A stretch of 64,000 bases of DNA from Rheinheimera aquimaris (lineage in GTDB: Bacteria; Pseudomonadota; Gammaproteobacteria; Enterobacterales; Alteromonadaceae). The position numbers were made by a program, and so were the translations under genes. Shown here in pieces: positions 55,301 to 62,852 of the stretch; within the stretch, counting starts at the first letter, position 1; every line of letters starts with the position of its first letter. Location of the stretch: NCBI RefSeq assembly GCF_020531985.1, contig NZ_JAJAVQ010000001.1, forward strand, positions 186,001 through 250,000. Direction: 5' to 3'. The notes under the pieces are model-generated. The model saw only the letters and a program-made list of their open reading frames with translations. It was not told the origin of the DNA and made no database searches.

Positions 55301-55455
55301 GAGCTGAAATCAAATTCTCCCTGCTGTAACACCAGTCTGGTCGGCACCGGTAGTAAATTAGGAGGCTCTGAAGCAGAAACCGTACTTATTAACAGCAATA
55401 TAGAACAGCAGATAAATCGCATAAACAGCCAGCTTGAATTGTTACTTGGTAACAT
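52297..55455 (-). CDS. Exported GH20 beta-N-acetylhexosaminidase fused to an SMP-30/gluconolactonase-like propeller
   Basis: A 1052-residue exported protein. The ATG at 55455 is used; a TTG at 55467 and an ATG at 55422 are alternatives, and all keep the signal peptide (ICCSILLLISTVSA). Domains: GH20b-like (about 30-155), GH20 barrel (about 160-610) with HLTDDQGWR and the catalytic Asp313-Glu314 pair in HIGGDE, and a long helical linker. The C-terminal 250 residues (about 801-1052) have repeats such as GNGIVFDENGAMYIAD, typical of SMP-30-like propellers. An extra segment of about 140 residues interrupts the barrel between STGYYLDQPQ and HILGGEMALW. It probably removes terminal GlcNAc or GalNAc from glycans outside the inner membrane. 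Confidence 0.85.
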   Translation of the reverse strand: MLPSNNSSWLFMRFICCSILLLISTVSASEPPNLLPVPTRLVLQQGEFDFSSGFNIDASDNILLNQATERFVQRLALQTGVDIADTPQQTLRITVTDARQSNIPVVQMNEQYQLRISQHEIELDATTEIGVLRGLETLLQLEKNGKAPALQLYDAPRFSWRGVLLDPARRFLPFPTLLRQLDIMAAVKLNVLHLHLTDDQGWRFESKRFPRLHQLGGKQGYYTQQQLRQLVQYAAERGIRVVPEIDLPGHTTALGIAYPELMSQPGPKQPEKHWGVHPAVLDPTNEAVYDFLTELITEVTTVFPDPYLHIGGDEVLSEHWLGSAHIVKFMQQHQLADATALHAYFNQRLHSILQQAGRTMMGWDEITQGSLPKSVLVQSWRGVESLHQAAAEGYDTVLSTGYYLDQPQFAAFHYRNDPAPANLPQPDLSAPAHWSAWHFDFERLRGSAITGKLALLGLTDGTVHALMEFDGRSPAFVQQPVLNADKLSFRIDSWMGPLTADFTLGETLQGKLIVGNAPYQVNGSAIALQQRADKKLPVAAPVPYTYDTDGSTTQHILGGEMALWGELVTPDNIDIRLWPNGFAVAERLWSAQDVTDEDSMYQRLGWLNERLNHFSLQNIRQQQQGYTALAGEHSQALATVSEAFEPAHYYHRLHQKSATGIYHQDAPLNLLADFLPAEQSAVRQFEQRLQLWLEQRQAVDKQWLNEQLAKWQTAANGLLATNVATLKPYNSLMQQLVALSQSGQLMLNSIEQQKPLLKTKRDSIALQLEQAATIQHEIIIALHRPLQKLLEHTPHSHIWVKAGTFSGAVEGPAVDTAGNLYAVNFATAGTVGKVSADGSASRYITLAPGSTGNGIVFDENGAMYIADYTGHNILRYHNGTLDTFSHNKTMNQPNDLAIMQNGTLFASDPNWADNSGKLWRISRNGQSELMRADMGTTNGIAVSPDQQFLYVNESVQRTVWRFRILPDNSLADKTLFARFSEYGLDGMRTDSQGNLFIARYGKGVVAKLDKNGNLLQEYRLNNALPTNVALSRDEKTLYVTIQQCGCIERIAL

Positions 55456-55525
55456 ATTAATAAGCAATAAACGATAGGATGTCTATAATTCAATGCTATA
55501 TGAAGGGATTTTTTGCACAATTTCT

Positions 55526-55556
55526 GTTTACTTTTTAATCTTGATGGTACAAAGTA
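55526..55556 (+). promoter_or_regulatory. 31-bp candidate operator, copy 2
   Basis: Same architecture as the site at 47957-47987: GTTTACTTTT, then ATC in the middle, then ATGGTACAAAGTA, 26 of 31 identical. It lies between the divergent GH20 and TonB-receptor genes, about 86 bp from the GH20 ATG and 153 bp from the receptor ATG. Its presence links both genes to the RpiR promoter region. Confidence 0.7.
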
Positions 55557-55693
55557 ACATTTAAGTGCGGTGGGCTTGGTAGTGCTACCGGCTTAATCCA
55601 GGAAGAACGAGACAAGTATACAGTGGCTTAGCCGGTAGTTGCGCTGCCGACAGAGCTAAACGGATTAAAACAAGAACAGAAGAGAAAAACATC

Positions 55694-58600
55694 ATGTCTG
55701 AATTACTCAGCGATAGCGTTACCTGCGGTAAAAAACGGGCCAGGCTCAGTCTGGCTATTTCGGCTGCGTTACTGGGTCTTAGCCCTTTTGCTGCAACAGC
55801 ACAGACGTCGCCACAAAATGACAGCGATGTCATTGCGAAGAATAGCGAACAACCTGTAGAGGTTATTGAAGTAAAAGGTATAAGAGGCAGTATCCAATCG
55901 GCGCAGGAACTTAAACGCTACGCTGACACAGTAAAAGATGTGATCACCGCCACAGATATCGGTGCTTTACCGGATAAATCAGTGACTGAAGCACTGCAAC
56001 GTGTACCTGGTGTGACGATTGAGCGCTTTGCTTCATCTGACGATCCTAAACATTATGCCGATGAAGGCACCGGCGTGCTGGTGCGTGGCCTTGATCGTGT
56101 GCGCTCCGAGGTAAACGGCCGAGACGCCTTTAGCGCTAATCCTTGGGGTGGTTTAAGCTATGAAGATTTTCCCGCTGAGTTACTCGGTGCGGTAGAGGTT
56201 GTGAAGAATCAGACCGCGGATCTTATCTCCGGTGGTATTGCCGGCACAGTCAACCTGATCACGCGCAAGCCATTTGATTCACCGGAACGTTTGATAGCCT
56301 TTAGCGCTAAAGCTAATTACGGTGATTTTCGCGAAGAAATCACACCGTCTTTCTCGGCGCTGTTTTCAGACAGCTGGGAAACAAAAGCCGGTAAGTTTGG
56401 CTTTTTAATCGCCGGCTCAAGGTCTGAATACAAATCGCGTGGTGATGGCGTAGGGCTGGGTAACTTCCACTCCCGTGGCGACGCTTTTATTCCTACGCTG
56501 GACCAGTGGGGCGGAATAACGGGGGTTGACCCAAGTTCACCGGTCGACGGTCCGGCCTTGCCCGGCCAGCCCGCAGGCAGTGTCTGGCATGTTCCGGTGG
56601 CCATTCATATGAGTACAGCAGACAACGATCGTGAACGCACTGGCTTTACTACGTCGCTGCAGTGGGCTAACACCGATAATACTATCATCGCGACGTTGGA
56701 ACATATCAACTCAGACGCATCTCTGGAATGGAATGAGCGGCAGATTGGTCAGGCAGCGCAGGGCTTTCGTGGTTTTATGGGCTCGTCACAGAACTGGACG
56801 GAAGATCTGGAAAATGGCTATCCACTGACAACCGACAACGGCTTTGTTACCTCAGGTATAGCGCTTGGTGTCAGCCCGGAAACACCGTTTTTCTATCGTA
56901 GCCGCTGGAATTATAACGAAAACACCGTTAAAGACACCTCATTTAACCTGAAGTTAAAACCGAGCGATCGTTTAACGCTGGTGCTTGATTATCAGCATAT
57001 TGATTCAGAAAAAATCGTACACAACTACAGTATGTCCGGTCAAACCCGTGGTAACCATGTACACGTGGTGTCGCCTTATTTCCTTGATATGCGTGGTGAG
57101 CGTCCGACGGTTGAATTTCTGAGTGACAATATTCTTACCGCTGGCTGGTCGCCTAATGAAGACTGGAACGGTCCTGTGCCTAATGTGTTTTTGGGCAGCG
57201 GCATGGAGCAGGAAGAACACAATACGGCTAAAGCCGACAGTTATAAATTCGATGTTACTTATGAGCTGGACGGCGCTTTTACTGCCATTAAAACCGGTTT
57301 TTACTACAGTGACAAAGATCTCACTGTTCGTGATACCGCTTATGAAGGTTGGTCTGCTATCGGTACTCCATGGGACATGAACGATCGTAATGCCGCAGCA
57401 GCAGTAAACCGGCCGGAGCTATTTGAACGGGTAGATTTTTCTGATTACTACAATGGTAAGGTGCTGCAGGGTAATGTGAATAACTTCCTGTTTCCGAAGA
57501 TGGATCTGGTAAGGAATTATGCTGAATCATTACGTCAGGGCTGTCGTGACGGCTGGCATAATGCCACCAGCAGTGCTGCCAATAATGGTGTTTGTACCGG
57601 CACCTATGTGCCTTATGCCGACAAACCTAATCGTGTTGAAGGGCCTTTTGCCGCGCATAATATCAGTTCTTCAAATGAACAACGTACAGAGTTTTATCTG
57701 CGTGCAGACTTTGAGCTGGTGAATCAGGATATTCCGGTTAAAGGTAATCTGGGTTTGCGTTATGTCAGTTATGAGCTGGAGTCTACCGGTGCTTTTGTTC
57801 AGCCGCAAATTACCCGACGCGGAGAGCCAGGAACATCGCTCAATGCAGTAATGCAGCAACCGGAGTATCTGCGCTATTACAACCTGGCTAGCGGTGAGTC
57901 AGAGTTGAGTACCGTTGAGGGCACCGATTACGACACTATACTACCCAGTTTCAACGTTAACTTTGGCCTTACCGATGAAATCGTGGCGCGCTTTGGTATC
58001 TCTAAAGGTTTATATTATCCAAGCCTGGTTGATGCGCGTAATATCAGCTTGCTGGACCTGGATTATACCCGCCGTCTGCAAACACCTGGTGCAGACTACG
58101 ACGAAGAGACTAACCCGGTGGTTGGTATCGATGATATCGAAGTTACAGCACTGGCCGGTAACCCTTACCTTGAGCCGGAGGAGTCAGTAAATGCTGATCT
58201 GAGTGTCGAGTGGTACTTTGCGCCGGCAGGTTATGTTACCGCAGGTCTGTTTCATAAGAAGCTGGATAACATTATTCGTAACCGACAGTTTAATCTGGAC
58301 GTAACATACAACGGCGAAGAATATGATGTGTCAGCCTATGGCCCGGCTAATACCGGCTCAGGCACTATCCGCGGCGTGGAGTTATCTTACTCGCAGTTCT
58401 ACGACATGTTGCCCGGAGCCTGGAGTGGTTTGGGCTTACAGTTTAACTTCACATACATCGATCAGAGCGGCCTGGAAGACCCGAACGAGATCTCGGAAGG
58501 CACGTTAGGCTTTGACGAAAATGGTAACCCGATAGCGGATAACCGCAACACTTTCCGTGTGTTCAGTGGTTTACCACTGCAAGGTTACTCTGATAAAAAT

Positions 58601-58912
58601 ATGAATATCGTCGGTATGTACGAGTACGACAAAATCTCCTTCCGTCTGGCTTACACCTGGCGCTCGGAATACCTGTTAACGCTGCGCGAGTCTGAAGAAT
58701 ATGTTCCGGCCTTCGCTAAAGCATCGGGTATGATGGATGCCAGCCTGTATTACTCCATTAATGACAACTGGAAAGTTGGTATCGAAGGCAGCAACCTGCT
58801 GAATACCGAAACTAAAACTCAGTATCAGATGAATCAGGCCGGCGTAAGAACAGATGCATTAAACTTCACGACTGACCGTCGCTATGCGTTAAGCGTGCGC
58901 GGTGTGTTCTGA
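55694..58912 (+). CDS. TonB-dependent receptor (TonB-Xanth-Caul type)
   Basis: A 1072-residue outer-membrane receptor that uses TonB energy to bring large or scarce ligands into the periplasm. The signal peptide ends at about residue 36 (ATAQT). A TonB-box-like VEVIEVKGIRGS (about 55-66) is followed by the plug domain (VPGVTIER, VLVRGLDRVRSEVNGRD) and a long barrel ending in RGVF. The length and the KGIRGSIQSAQE start fit the TIGR01782-type family linked to carbohydrate uptake in Alteromonadales, Xanthomonas and Caulobacter. It diverges from the GH20 gene across a shared promoter region and should import that enzyme's substrate or product. Confidence 0.93.
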   Translation: MSELLSDSVTCGKKRARLSLAISAALLGLSPFAATAQTSPQNDSDVIAKNSEQPVEVIEVKGIRGSIQSAQELKRYADTVKDVITATDIGALPDKSVTEALQRVPGVTIERFASSDDPKHYADEGTGVLVRGLDRVRSEVNGRDAFSANPWGGLSYEDFPAELLGAVEVVKNQTADLISGGIAGTVNLITRKPFDSPERLIAFSAKANYGDFREEITPSFSALFSDSWETKAGKFGFLIAGSRSEYKSRGDGVGLGNFHSRGDAFIPTLDQWGGITGVDPSSPVDGPALPGQPAGSVWHVPVAIHMSTADNDRERTGFTTSLQWANTDNTIIATLEHINSDASLEWNERQIGQAAQGFRGFMGSSQNWTEDLENGYPLTTDNGFVTSGIALGVSPETPFFYRSRWNYNENTVKDTSFNLKLKPSDRLTLVLDYQHIDSEKIVHNYSMSGQTRGNHVHVVSPYFLDMRGERPTVEFLSDNILTAGWSPNEDWNGPVPNVFLGSGMEQEEHNTAKADSYKFDVTYELDGAFTAIKTGFYYSDKDLTVRDTAYEGWSAIGTPWDMNDRNAAAAVNRPELFERVDFSDYYNGKVLQGNVNNFLFPKMDLVRNYAESLRQGCRDGWHNATSSAANNGVCTGTYVPYADKPNRVEGPFAAHNISSSNEQRTEFYLRADFELVNQDIPVKGNLGLRYVSYELESTGAFVQPQITRRGEPGTSLNAVMQQPEYLRYYNLASGESELSTVEGTDYDTILPSFNVNFGLTDEIVARFGISKGLYYPSLVDARNISLLDLDYTRRLQTPGADYDEETNPVVGIDDIEVTALAGNPYLEPEESVNADLSVEWYFAPAGYVTAGLFHKKLDNIIRNRQFNLDVTYNGEEYDVSAYGPANTGSGTIRGVELSYSQFYDMLPGAWSGLGLQFNFTYIDQSGLEDPNEISEGTLGFDENGNPIADNRNTFRVFSGLPLQGYSDKNMNIVGMYEYDKISFRLAYTWRSEYLLTLRESEEYVPAFAKASGMMDASLYYSINDNWKVGIEGSNLLNTETKTQYQMNQAGVRTDALNFTTDRRYALSVRGVF

Positions 58913-58932
58913 TCGTTGTTTGCTGTTCTGAT

Positions 58933-58965
58933 AAAACGCGCAGTGCTGATACTGCGCGTTTTTTT
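58933..58965. terminator. Bidirectional terminator between the TonB receptor and the CLCA_X gene
   Basis: AAAACGCGCAGT-GCTGAT-ACTGCGCGTTTT forms a 12-bp stem with a T7 run on the + strand and a T4 run on the - strand. It ends one base before the stop codon of the facing gene, so it serves both convergent transcripts. Confidence 0.93.
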
Positions 58966-58966
58966 A

Positions 58967-59773
58967 TCAGCGCAAACTGTTATTTTTGTTAGTTAGCCCG
59001 TGCCCCAGCAAAGAAAAATACTGTAGCCAAATGGCTGCGAGAATATCAGTCAGTGCGTCATCGGGGTATATACCATGCGCGGCGGCGTCACTTTTTAGCG
59101 TACCTGACACCAAAAAGCTGTTTTTCAAAGGCTGCATCTGTAACACCTTTTCAAAGGCTCGCGCGGCCATTTCCTCTGGCCGAGCCAGATAAAACCGGTT
59201 CATTTTTGAGTCGAGTTGCCGGCAGTGGCGAAAGAAGCCGCTTTCACTTTCGGCGCTATCTGACAAAAATAGTTTTTGATAAACTTCGCTTAGCAACGTA
59301 TTGAAATAATGTGGTTTTAAGGGCTTGTGCTGCAGCCAGCAGCTGCTGGAAAACTGGTTACGCGTATCGTGAAGTGTAAACATCTTTTCGGCGATATAGT
59401 GATCAAACGCATGATACCACTCGTGTGCCAAGCTGCCGCCACCGGCATTTTTAGCCAGCGCCAGGATCCGCCCCTGAGGCTGATAATGGGCACATACACC
59501 AGGTTGGCCACCAATACCGAATGTCAGCCCAAGGCTACCTCTGAGTGATATCACCTCTGACGGTACCTGCAACAGTTGCTGCAAATCGCAAAAAGCATCA
59601 AAAAACAGGTTAGCCGCCAGCTGCTGCTCATCAGCTGTGACCCAGCGGCCAATATGGATACTGTTAAATCCAAATATCTTTAGCAGATCGGCAAAGCTGA
59701 CATCGGCTCCGCCACGATGAGGAGGCCCGTTACGGTAATACTGGCGCTGAATACGCGGTGTAAGGTCTGGCAT
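58967..59773 (-). CDS. CLCA_X-like protein with an HEXXH putative zinc site
   Basis: A soluble protein of about 268 residues without export signal. SLAHEWYHAFDHYI contains HEXXH, the usual zinc-protease core, and EEMAARAFE further on could supply a third ligand. It resembles the little-studied CLCA_X family of Alteromonadales and the LPD1 domain found in polyvalent phage and plasmid proteins. No substrate is known. The start is unsure: the ATG at 59773 is used here, and an in-frame TTG at 59806 would add 11 residues; neither has a clear ribosome site. Confidence 0.7.
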   Translation of the reverse strand: MPDLTPRIQRQYYRNGPPHRGGADVSFADLLKIFGFNSIHIGRWVTADEQQLAANLFFDAFCDLQQLLQVPSEVISLRGSLGLTFGIGGQPGVCAHYQPQGRILALAKNAGGGSLAHEWYHAFDHYIAEKMFTLHDTRNQFSSSCWLQHKPLKPHYFNTLLSEVYQKLFLSDSAESESGFFRHCRQLDSKMNRFYLARPEEMAARAFEKVLQMQPLKNSFLVSGTLKSDAAAHGIYPDDALTDILAAIWLQYFSLLGHGLTNKNNSLR

Positions 59774-59824
59774 AGGTTGATAATAACGTGAATTTTGTGC
59801 CGTCAAAAGACGTATAGCATCGGG

Positions 59825-60355
59825 TTATTGCCCCGGGTCAGCAGCCGGGTTTAGTTTACGGCTTCTTATATAGCCGACCAGATTACTGCTTAAAAATGCC
59901 AGCTCCATCAATACAGCAACCGGCGAACCGACCAGCAGATTGTGCACTATCCAGGCACTGGCACCGATTGCCATTAAAATACGCACCAGCGTTACGTTTT
60001 TCTGAAAACTGCCGACGGTACCCACTATGGCAGCGAGATAAGGCAACAGGTTAATTGGGTTAGAATAACTGATAAAAAACAGCAAGCTGGACAATACTAG
60101 AAAGACGTACATCCAATGTAGCCTGGGGCTGACAGCAGCAACCAGAAACCGTACTGATGTAAGTCCAACAAACAAGGCTGCCTGATACTGAGCTAAAACG
60201 GCAAAATGGCAGGCGTTTAGCAGAGCAGAAACAAACCAGAACTTCAGCATCGCTGAACGCTGATGTTGCTGAAAAGCAATAATGCCGCTGGTAAAAGCCA
60301 ATGCCGCCAGCAATTGTGACAGGACAAACAGCAGGGTAAATTCAGGCAAATGCAC
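59825..60355 (-). CDS. YgjV family inner-membrane protein
   Basis: A 176-residue membrane protein with five to six hydrophobic segments, matching the YgjV family (Imp-YgjV), whose function is not known. SALLNACHFAVLAQYQAAL and SVRFLVAAVSPR are typical conserved stretches. There is no ATG: the frame opens with GTG at 60355, and a TTG at 60349 would have a better-placed AGAGG ribosome site. It lies upstream of the CLCA_X gene on the same strand, with about 50 bp between them. Confidence 0.75.
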   Translation of the reverse strand: MHLPEFTLLFVLSQLLAALAFTSGIIAFQQHQRSAMLKFWFVSALLNACHFAVLAQYQAALFVGLTSVRFLVAAVSPRLHWMYVFLVLSSLLFFISYSNPINLLPYLAAIVGTVGSFQKNVTLVRILMAIGASAWIVHNLLVGSPVAVLMELAFLSSNLVGYIRSRKLNPAADPGQ

Positions 60356-60498
60356 CTCTTAAACAACTAAGGTAATAGCGCTATTGTACCTTAATTTACC
60401 GAAGTACTCGCGACAACAAAGGTATAAGATATAAAGAATCCGGCAAAAACCGGAGCCGAAGAGTAATGCCGGTAACGGCTTTAAGAAGGAGAGAAATA

Positions 60499-61185
60499 AT
60501 GCGTGAACTTTACATTGCCAATAAAAATTACTCATCCTGGTCGCTACGGCCATGGGTGCTGATGATGCAGCTTAATATTCCGTTTATCGAGCAGTTGGTG
60601 CCGTTTAGCCAGCAAGGCAATTTTGAAAAGTTCAGAACCTTTTCTCCCAGTGGTAAAGTGCCGTGTCTGGTTCAAAAAGACATCGTGGTTTGGGATTCAT
60701 TGGCCATTACTGAGTTTCTGTACGAAACACATAAAGATATTTGGCCGGAACAGATAAAAGCGCGTGCTTTCGCCCGCTGCGCAGCCGCCGAAATGCATTC
60801 AGGCTTCAGCACATTGCGTAGCACGTGCGGTATGAGCTGTTGCCACCGCGTCAAACTGCACAAAATAAGTGATGCCCTGAAGGCTGATATTGCAAGGCTT
60901 AACGAGTTGTTTGAGCAGGGGTTGAGTACTTTTGGTGGTCCCTTTATTGCGGGTAATAGATTTACTGCTGCCGATGCTTTTTTTGCCCCTGTCGCTTTTC
61001 GTATGCAGAGCTATGACCTGCCGTTTAGCGAAACTGCCAAACAGTACCTGAATCATCTGCTTGCCTTACCGGCGATGCAAAACTGGTATCAACAGGCACT
61101 GGCAGAGCCGTGGCAGGATCAGGCGCATGATGCAGAAATCGCCAACTTCGGACAGGTTATCGCAGATTACCGTCAGAGCAGCTAA
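60499..61185 (+). CDS. Glutathione S-transferase family protein
   Basis: A 228-residue cytosolic protein with a thioredoxin-fold N-terminal domain (about 1-80) and an all-helical C-terminal domain. NYSSWSLRPWVLM (about 8-20) holds the Ser-type glutathione-activating site, and VPCLVQ and DSLAITEFL are the glutathione-contact segments. The open frame begins at 60466; the ATG at 60499 follows a near-perfect AAGGAGAG ribosome site. A Cys-rich stretch STCGMSCCHRV near 110-120 corresponds to a region variable among bacterial GSTs. The physiological substrate is unknown. Confidence 0.87.
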   Translation: MRELYIANKNYSSWSLRPWVLMMQLNIPFIEQLVPFSQQGNFEKFRTFSPSGKVPCLVQKDIVVWDSLAITEFLYETHKDIWPEQIKARAFARCAAAEMHSGFSTLRSTCGMSCCHRVKLHKISDALKADIARLNELFEQGLSTFGGPFIAGNRFTAADAFFAPVAFRMQSYDLPFSETAKQYLNHLLALPAMQNWYQQALAEPWQDQAHDAEIANFGQVIADYRQSS

Positions 61186-61266
61186 CGCCGTAGCTATTCC
61201 GCGGCTGATGTGGCAAATTAGGCGGCGTATAACAATCTTCATGCAAAATAATTATAAGGAACAGAA

Positions 61267-62784
61267 ATGGAAGGCTTTATTAGTGCGCTGAACGGCATTA
61301 TCTGGAGCCCGGCGCTCATTTATTTATGTCTCGGGGCCGGTTTATTTTATTCAATTCTGACACGCTTCGCACAGGTGCGGCATTTCAAGGAAATGTGCAA
61401 ACTGCTGCTTAATAACAATGAATCTGACAAAGGGATCTCCTCATTTCAGGCTTTGGCGGTATCCCTGTCTGGCCGGGTAGGCGTGGGTAATATCGCTGGT
61501 GTCGCTGCTGCTATCGGTTTTGGCGGCCCGGGGGCAATTTTCTGGATGTGGGTAGTGGCATTTTTAGGTGCCAGTACCGCTTATGCAGAATCAACACTGG
61601 GACAAATTTACAAAGTTGAAGAAAATGGCCAGTACCGTGGTGGCCCGGCGTACTACTTTGAACGTTGCCTTGGCTGGCGCTGGCTTGGTGTAGTTTTTGC
61701 TATATCAGCAATCATTGGTTGCGGTATTTTCTTACCCGGTGTGCAGGCAAATGCAGTGGGTAATGCGGTGACGCAAATTTTTGGTGATGGCAACATGGTT
61801 GTCACCAGTTTCGGAGAAGTAGGCACCTATAAGCTGATTGCGCTGGCAATTATATTAATTGTGCTGGCTTTTATCATTTTCGGCGGTATCAAGCGCATTG
61901 CTCATTTTACCCAGATAGTGGTGCCTTTTATGGCACTGGGTTACATTGTTATGGCGCTTATCGTCGTGTTTCTGAATCTTGATAAAGTGCCAGGCGTATT
62001 TAACCTTATCTTCAGTGATGCTTTCAGTGCTCAGGCGGGGTTTGGTGCTGCTATTGGCTGGGGCGTTAAGCGCGGTATTTATTCTAATGAAGCCGGGCAG
62101 GGCACTGGCCCACACGCCGCCGCCGCGGCGGAGGTTGAACACCCATCTCAGCAAGGGCTTGTACAGGCTTTCTCGGTTTATGTTGATACCTTGTTCGTTT
62201 GCACTGCGACAGCACTGATGATCCTGATCACGCAACAGTACAACGTAGCCGGTGAGTTACCGGCTGGCCAGTTTATCGTGCAAAACGTTGATGCGGCCAC
62301 CGAAATTGGTTCAGCTGCTTTTACACAAATGGCCCTGCTGAGTGTTTTTGGTAATTTTGGCCAGATATTTGTTGGCATAGCGCTGTTTTTCTTCGCTTTC
62401 ACCACTATTTTGGCTTATTACTACATTACTGAAACTAACGTAGCGTATTTAAACCGGGTGTTTAACAACAAATTACCGGTAGTGCTGTTTAAGCTACTGC
62501 TGATGTTTATGGTGGCGTACGGTACGGTAAACAGCGCTGGTTATATCTGGAATATCGGTGATATCGGTGTGGGTTTGATGGCCTGGGTAAACGTTGTTGG
62601 TATTCTGGCGATATTTTTTATGTATAAACCGACCATGCGTTGTTTACGGGATTATGAAGAGCAAAAGAAAAATGGTGGCCCAATTAGCTTTGACCCGGTA
62701 AGGCTCGGCATTAAAAACGCCACATTCTGGGAAAACAAGCTGGCGAAGCAACAAGCAGAGCTACAGCAAAAAGATAAGCAGTAG
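61267..62784 (+). CDS. Sodium:alanine/glycine symporter (AGCS family)
   Basis: A 505-residue inner-membrane Na+-coupled amino-acid symporter of the AGCS family, usually for alanine or glycine. About 11 membrane segments are visible. SLSGRVGVGNIAGVAAAIGFGGPGA-type sequence near residues 67-91 and IGWGVKRGIYSNEAGQGTGP near 265-284 are family signatures. ATAAGGA precedes the ATG. No glycine riboswitch fits into the 81-bp leader. It converges on pykA across a bidirectional terminator. Confidence 0.93.
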   Translation: MEGFISALNGIIWSPALIYLCLGAGLFYSILTRFAQVRHFKEMCKLLLNNNESDKGISSFQALAVSLSGRVGVGNIAGVAAAIGFGGPGAIFWMWVVAFLGASTAYAESTLGQIYKVEENGQYRGGPAYYFERCLGWRWLGVVFAISAIIGCGIFLPGVQANAVGNAVTQIFGDGNMVVTSFGEVGTYKLIALAIILIVLAFIIFGGIKRIAHFTQIVVPFMALGYIVMALIVVFLNLDKVPGVFNLIFSDAFSAQAGFGAAIGWGVKRGIYSNEAGQGTGPHAAAAAEVEHPSQQGLVQAFSVYVDTLFVCTATALMILITQQYNVAGELPAGQFIVQNVDAATEIGSAAFTQMALLSVFGNFGQIFVGIALFFFAFTTILAYYYITETNVAYLNRVFNNKLPVVLFKLLLMFMVAYGTVNSAGYIWNIGDIGVGLMAWVNVVGILAIFFMYKPTMRCLRDYEEQKKNGGPISFDPVRLGIKNATFWENKLAKQQAELQQKDKQ

Positions 62785-62800
62785 TTTATCGCTTAAAGTT

Positions 62801-62829
62801 AAAAAGCCCGGTATTCACCGGGCTTTTTT
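62801..62829. terminator. Bidirectional terminator between the AGCS symporter and pykA
   Basis: AAAAAGCCCGG-TATTCA-CCGGGCTTTTTT is an 11-bp stem with T runs on both strands, placed between two convergent stops. Confidence 0.93.
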
Positions 62830-62852
62830 CATGCTAAATACGATGGTAAAAC

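Noticed and set aside
61186-61266. Glycine riboswitch before the AGCS symporter.
   Set aside because: The leader is only 81 bp and shows no glycine aptamer-like pairing; too short for even one full aptamer plus expression platform.
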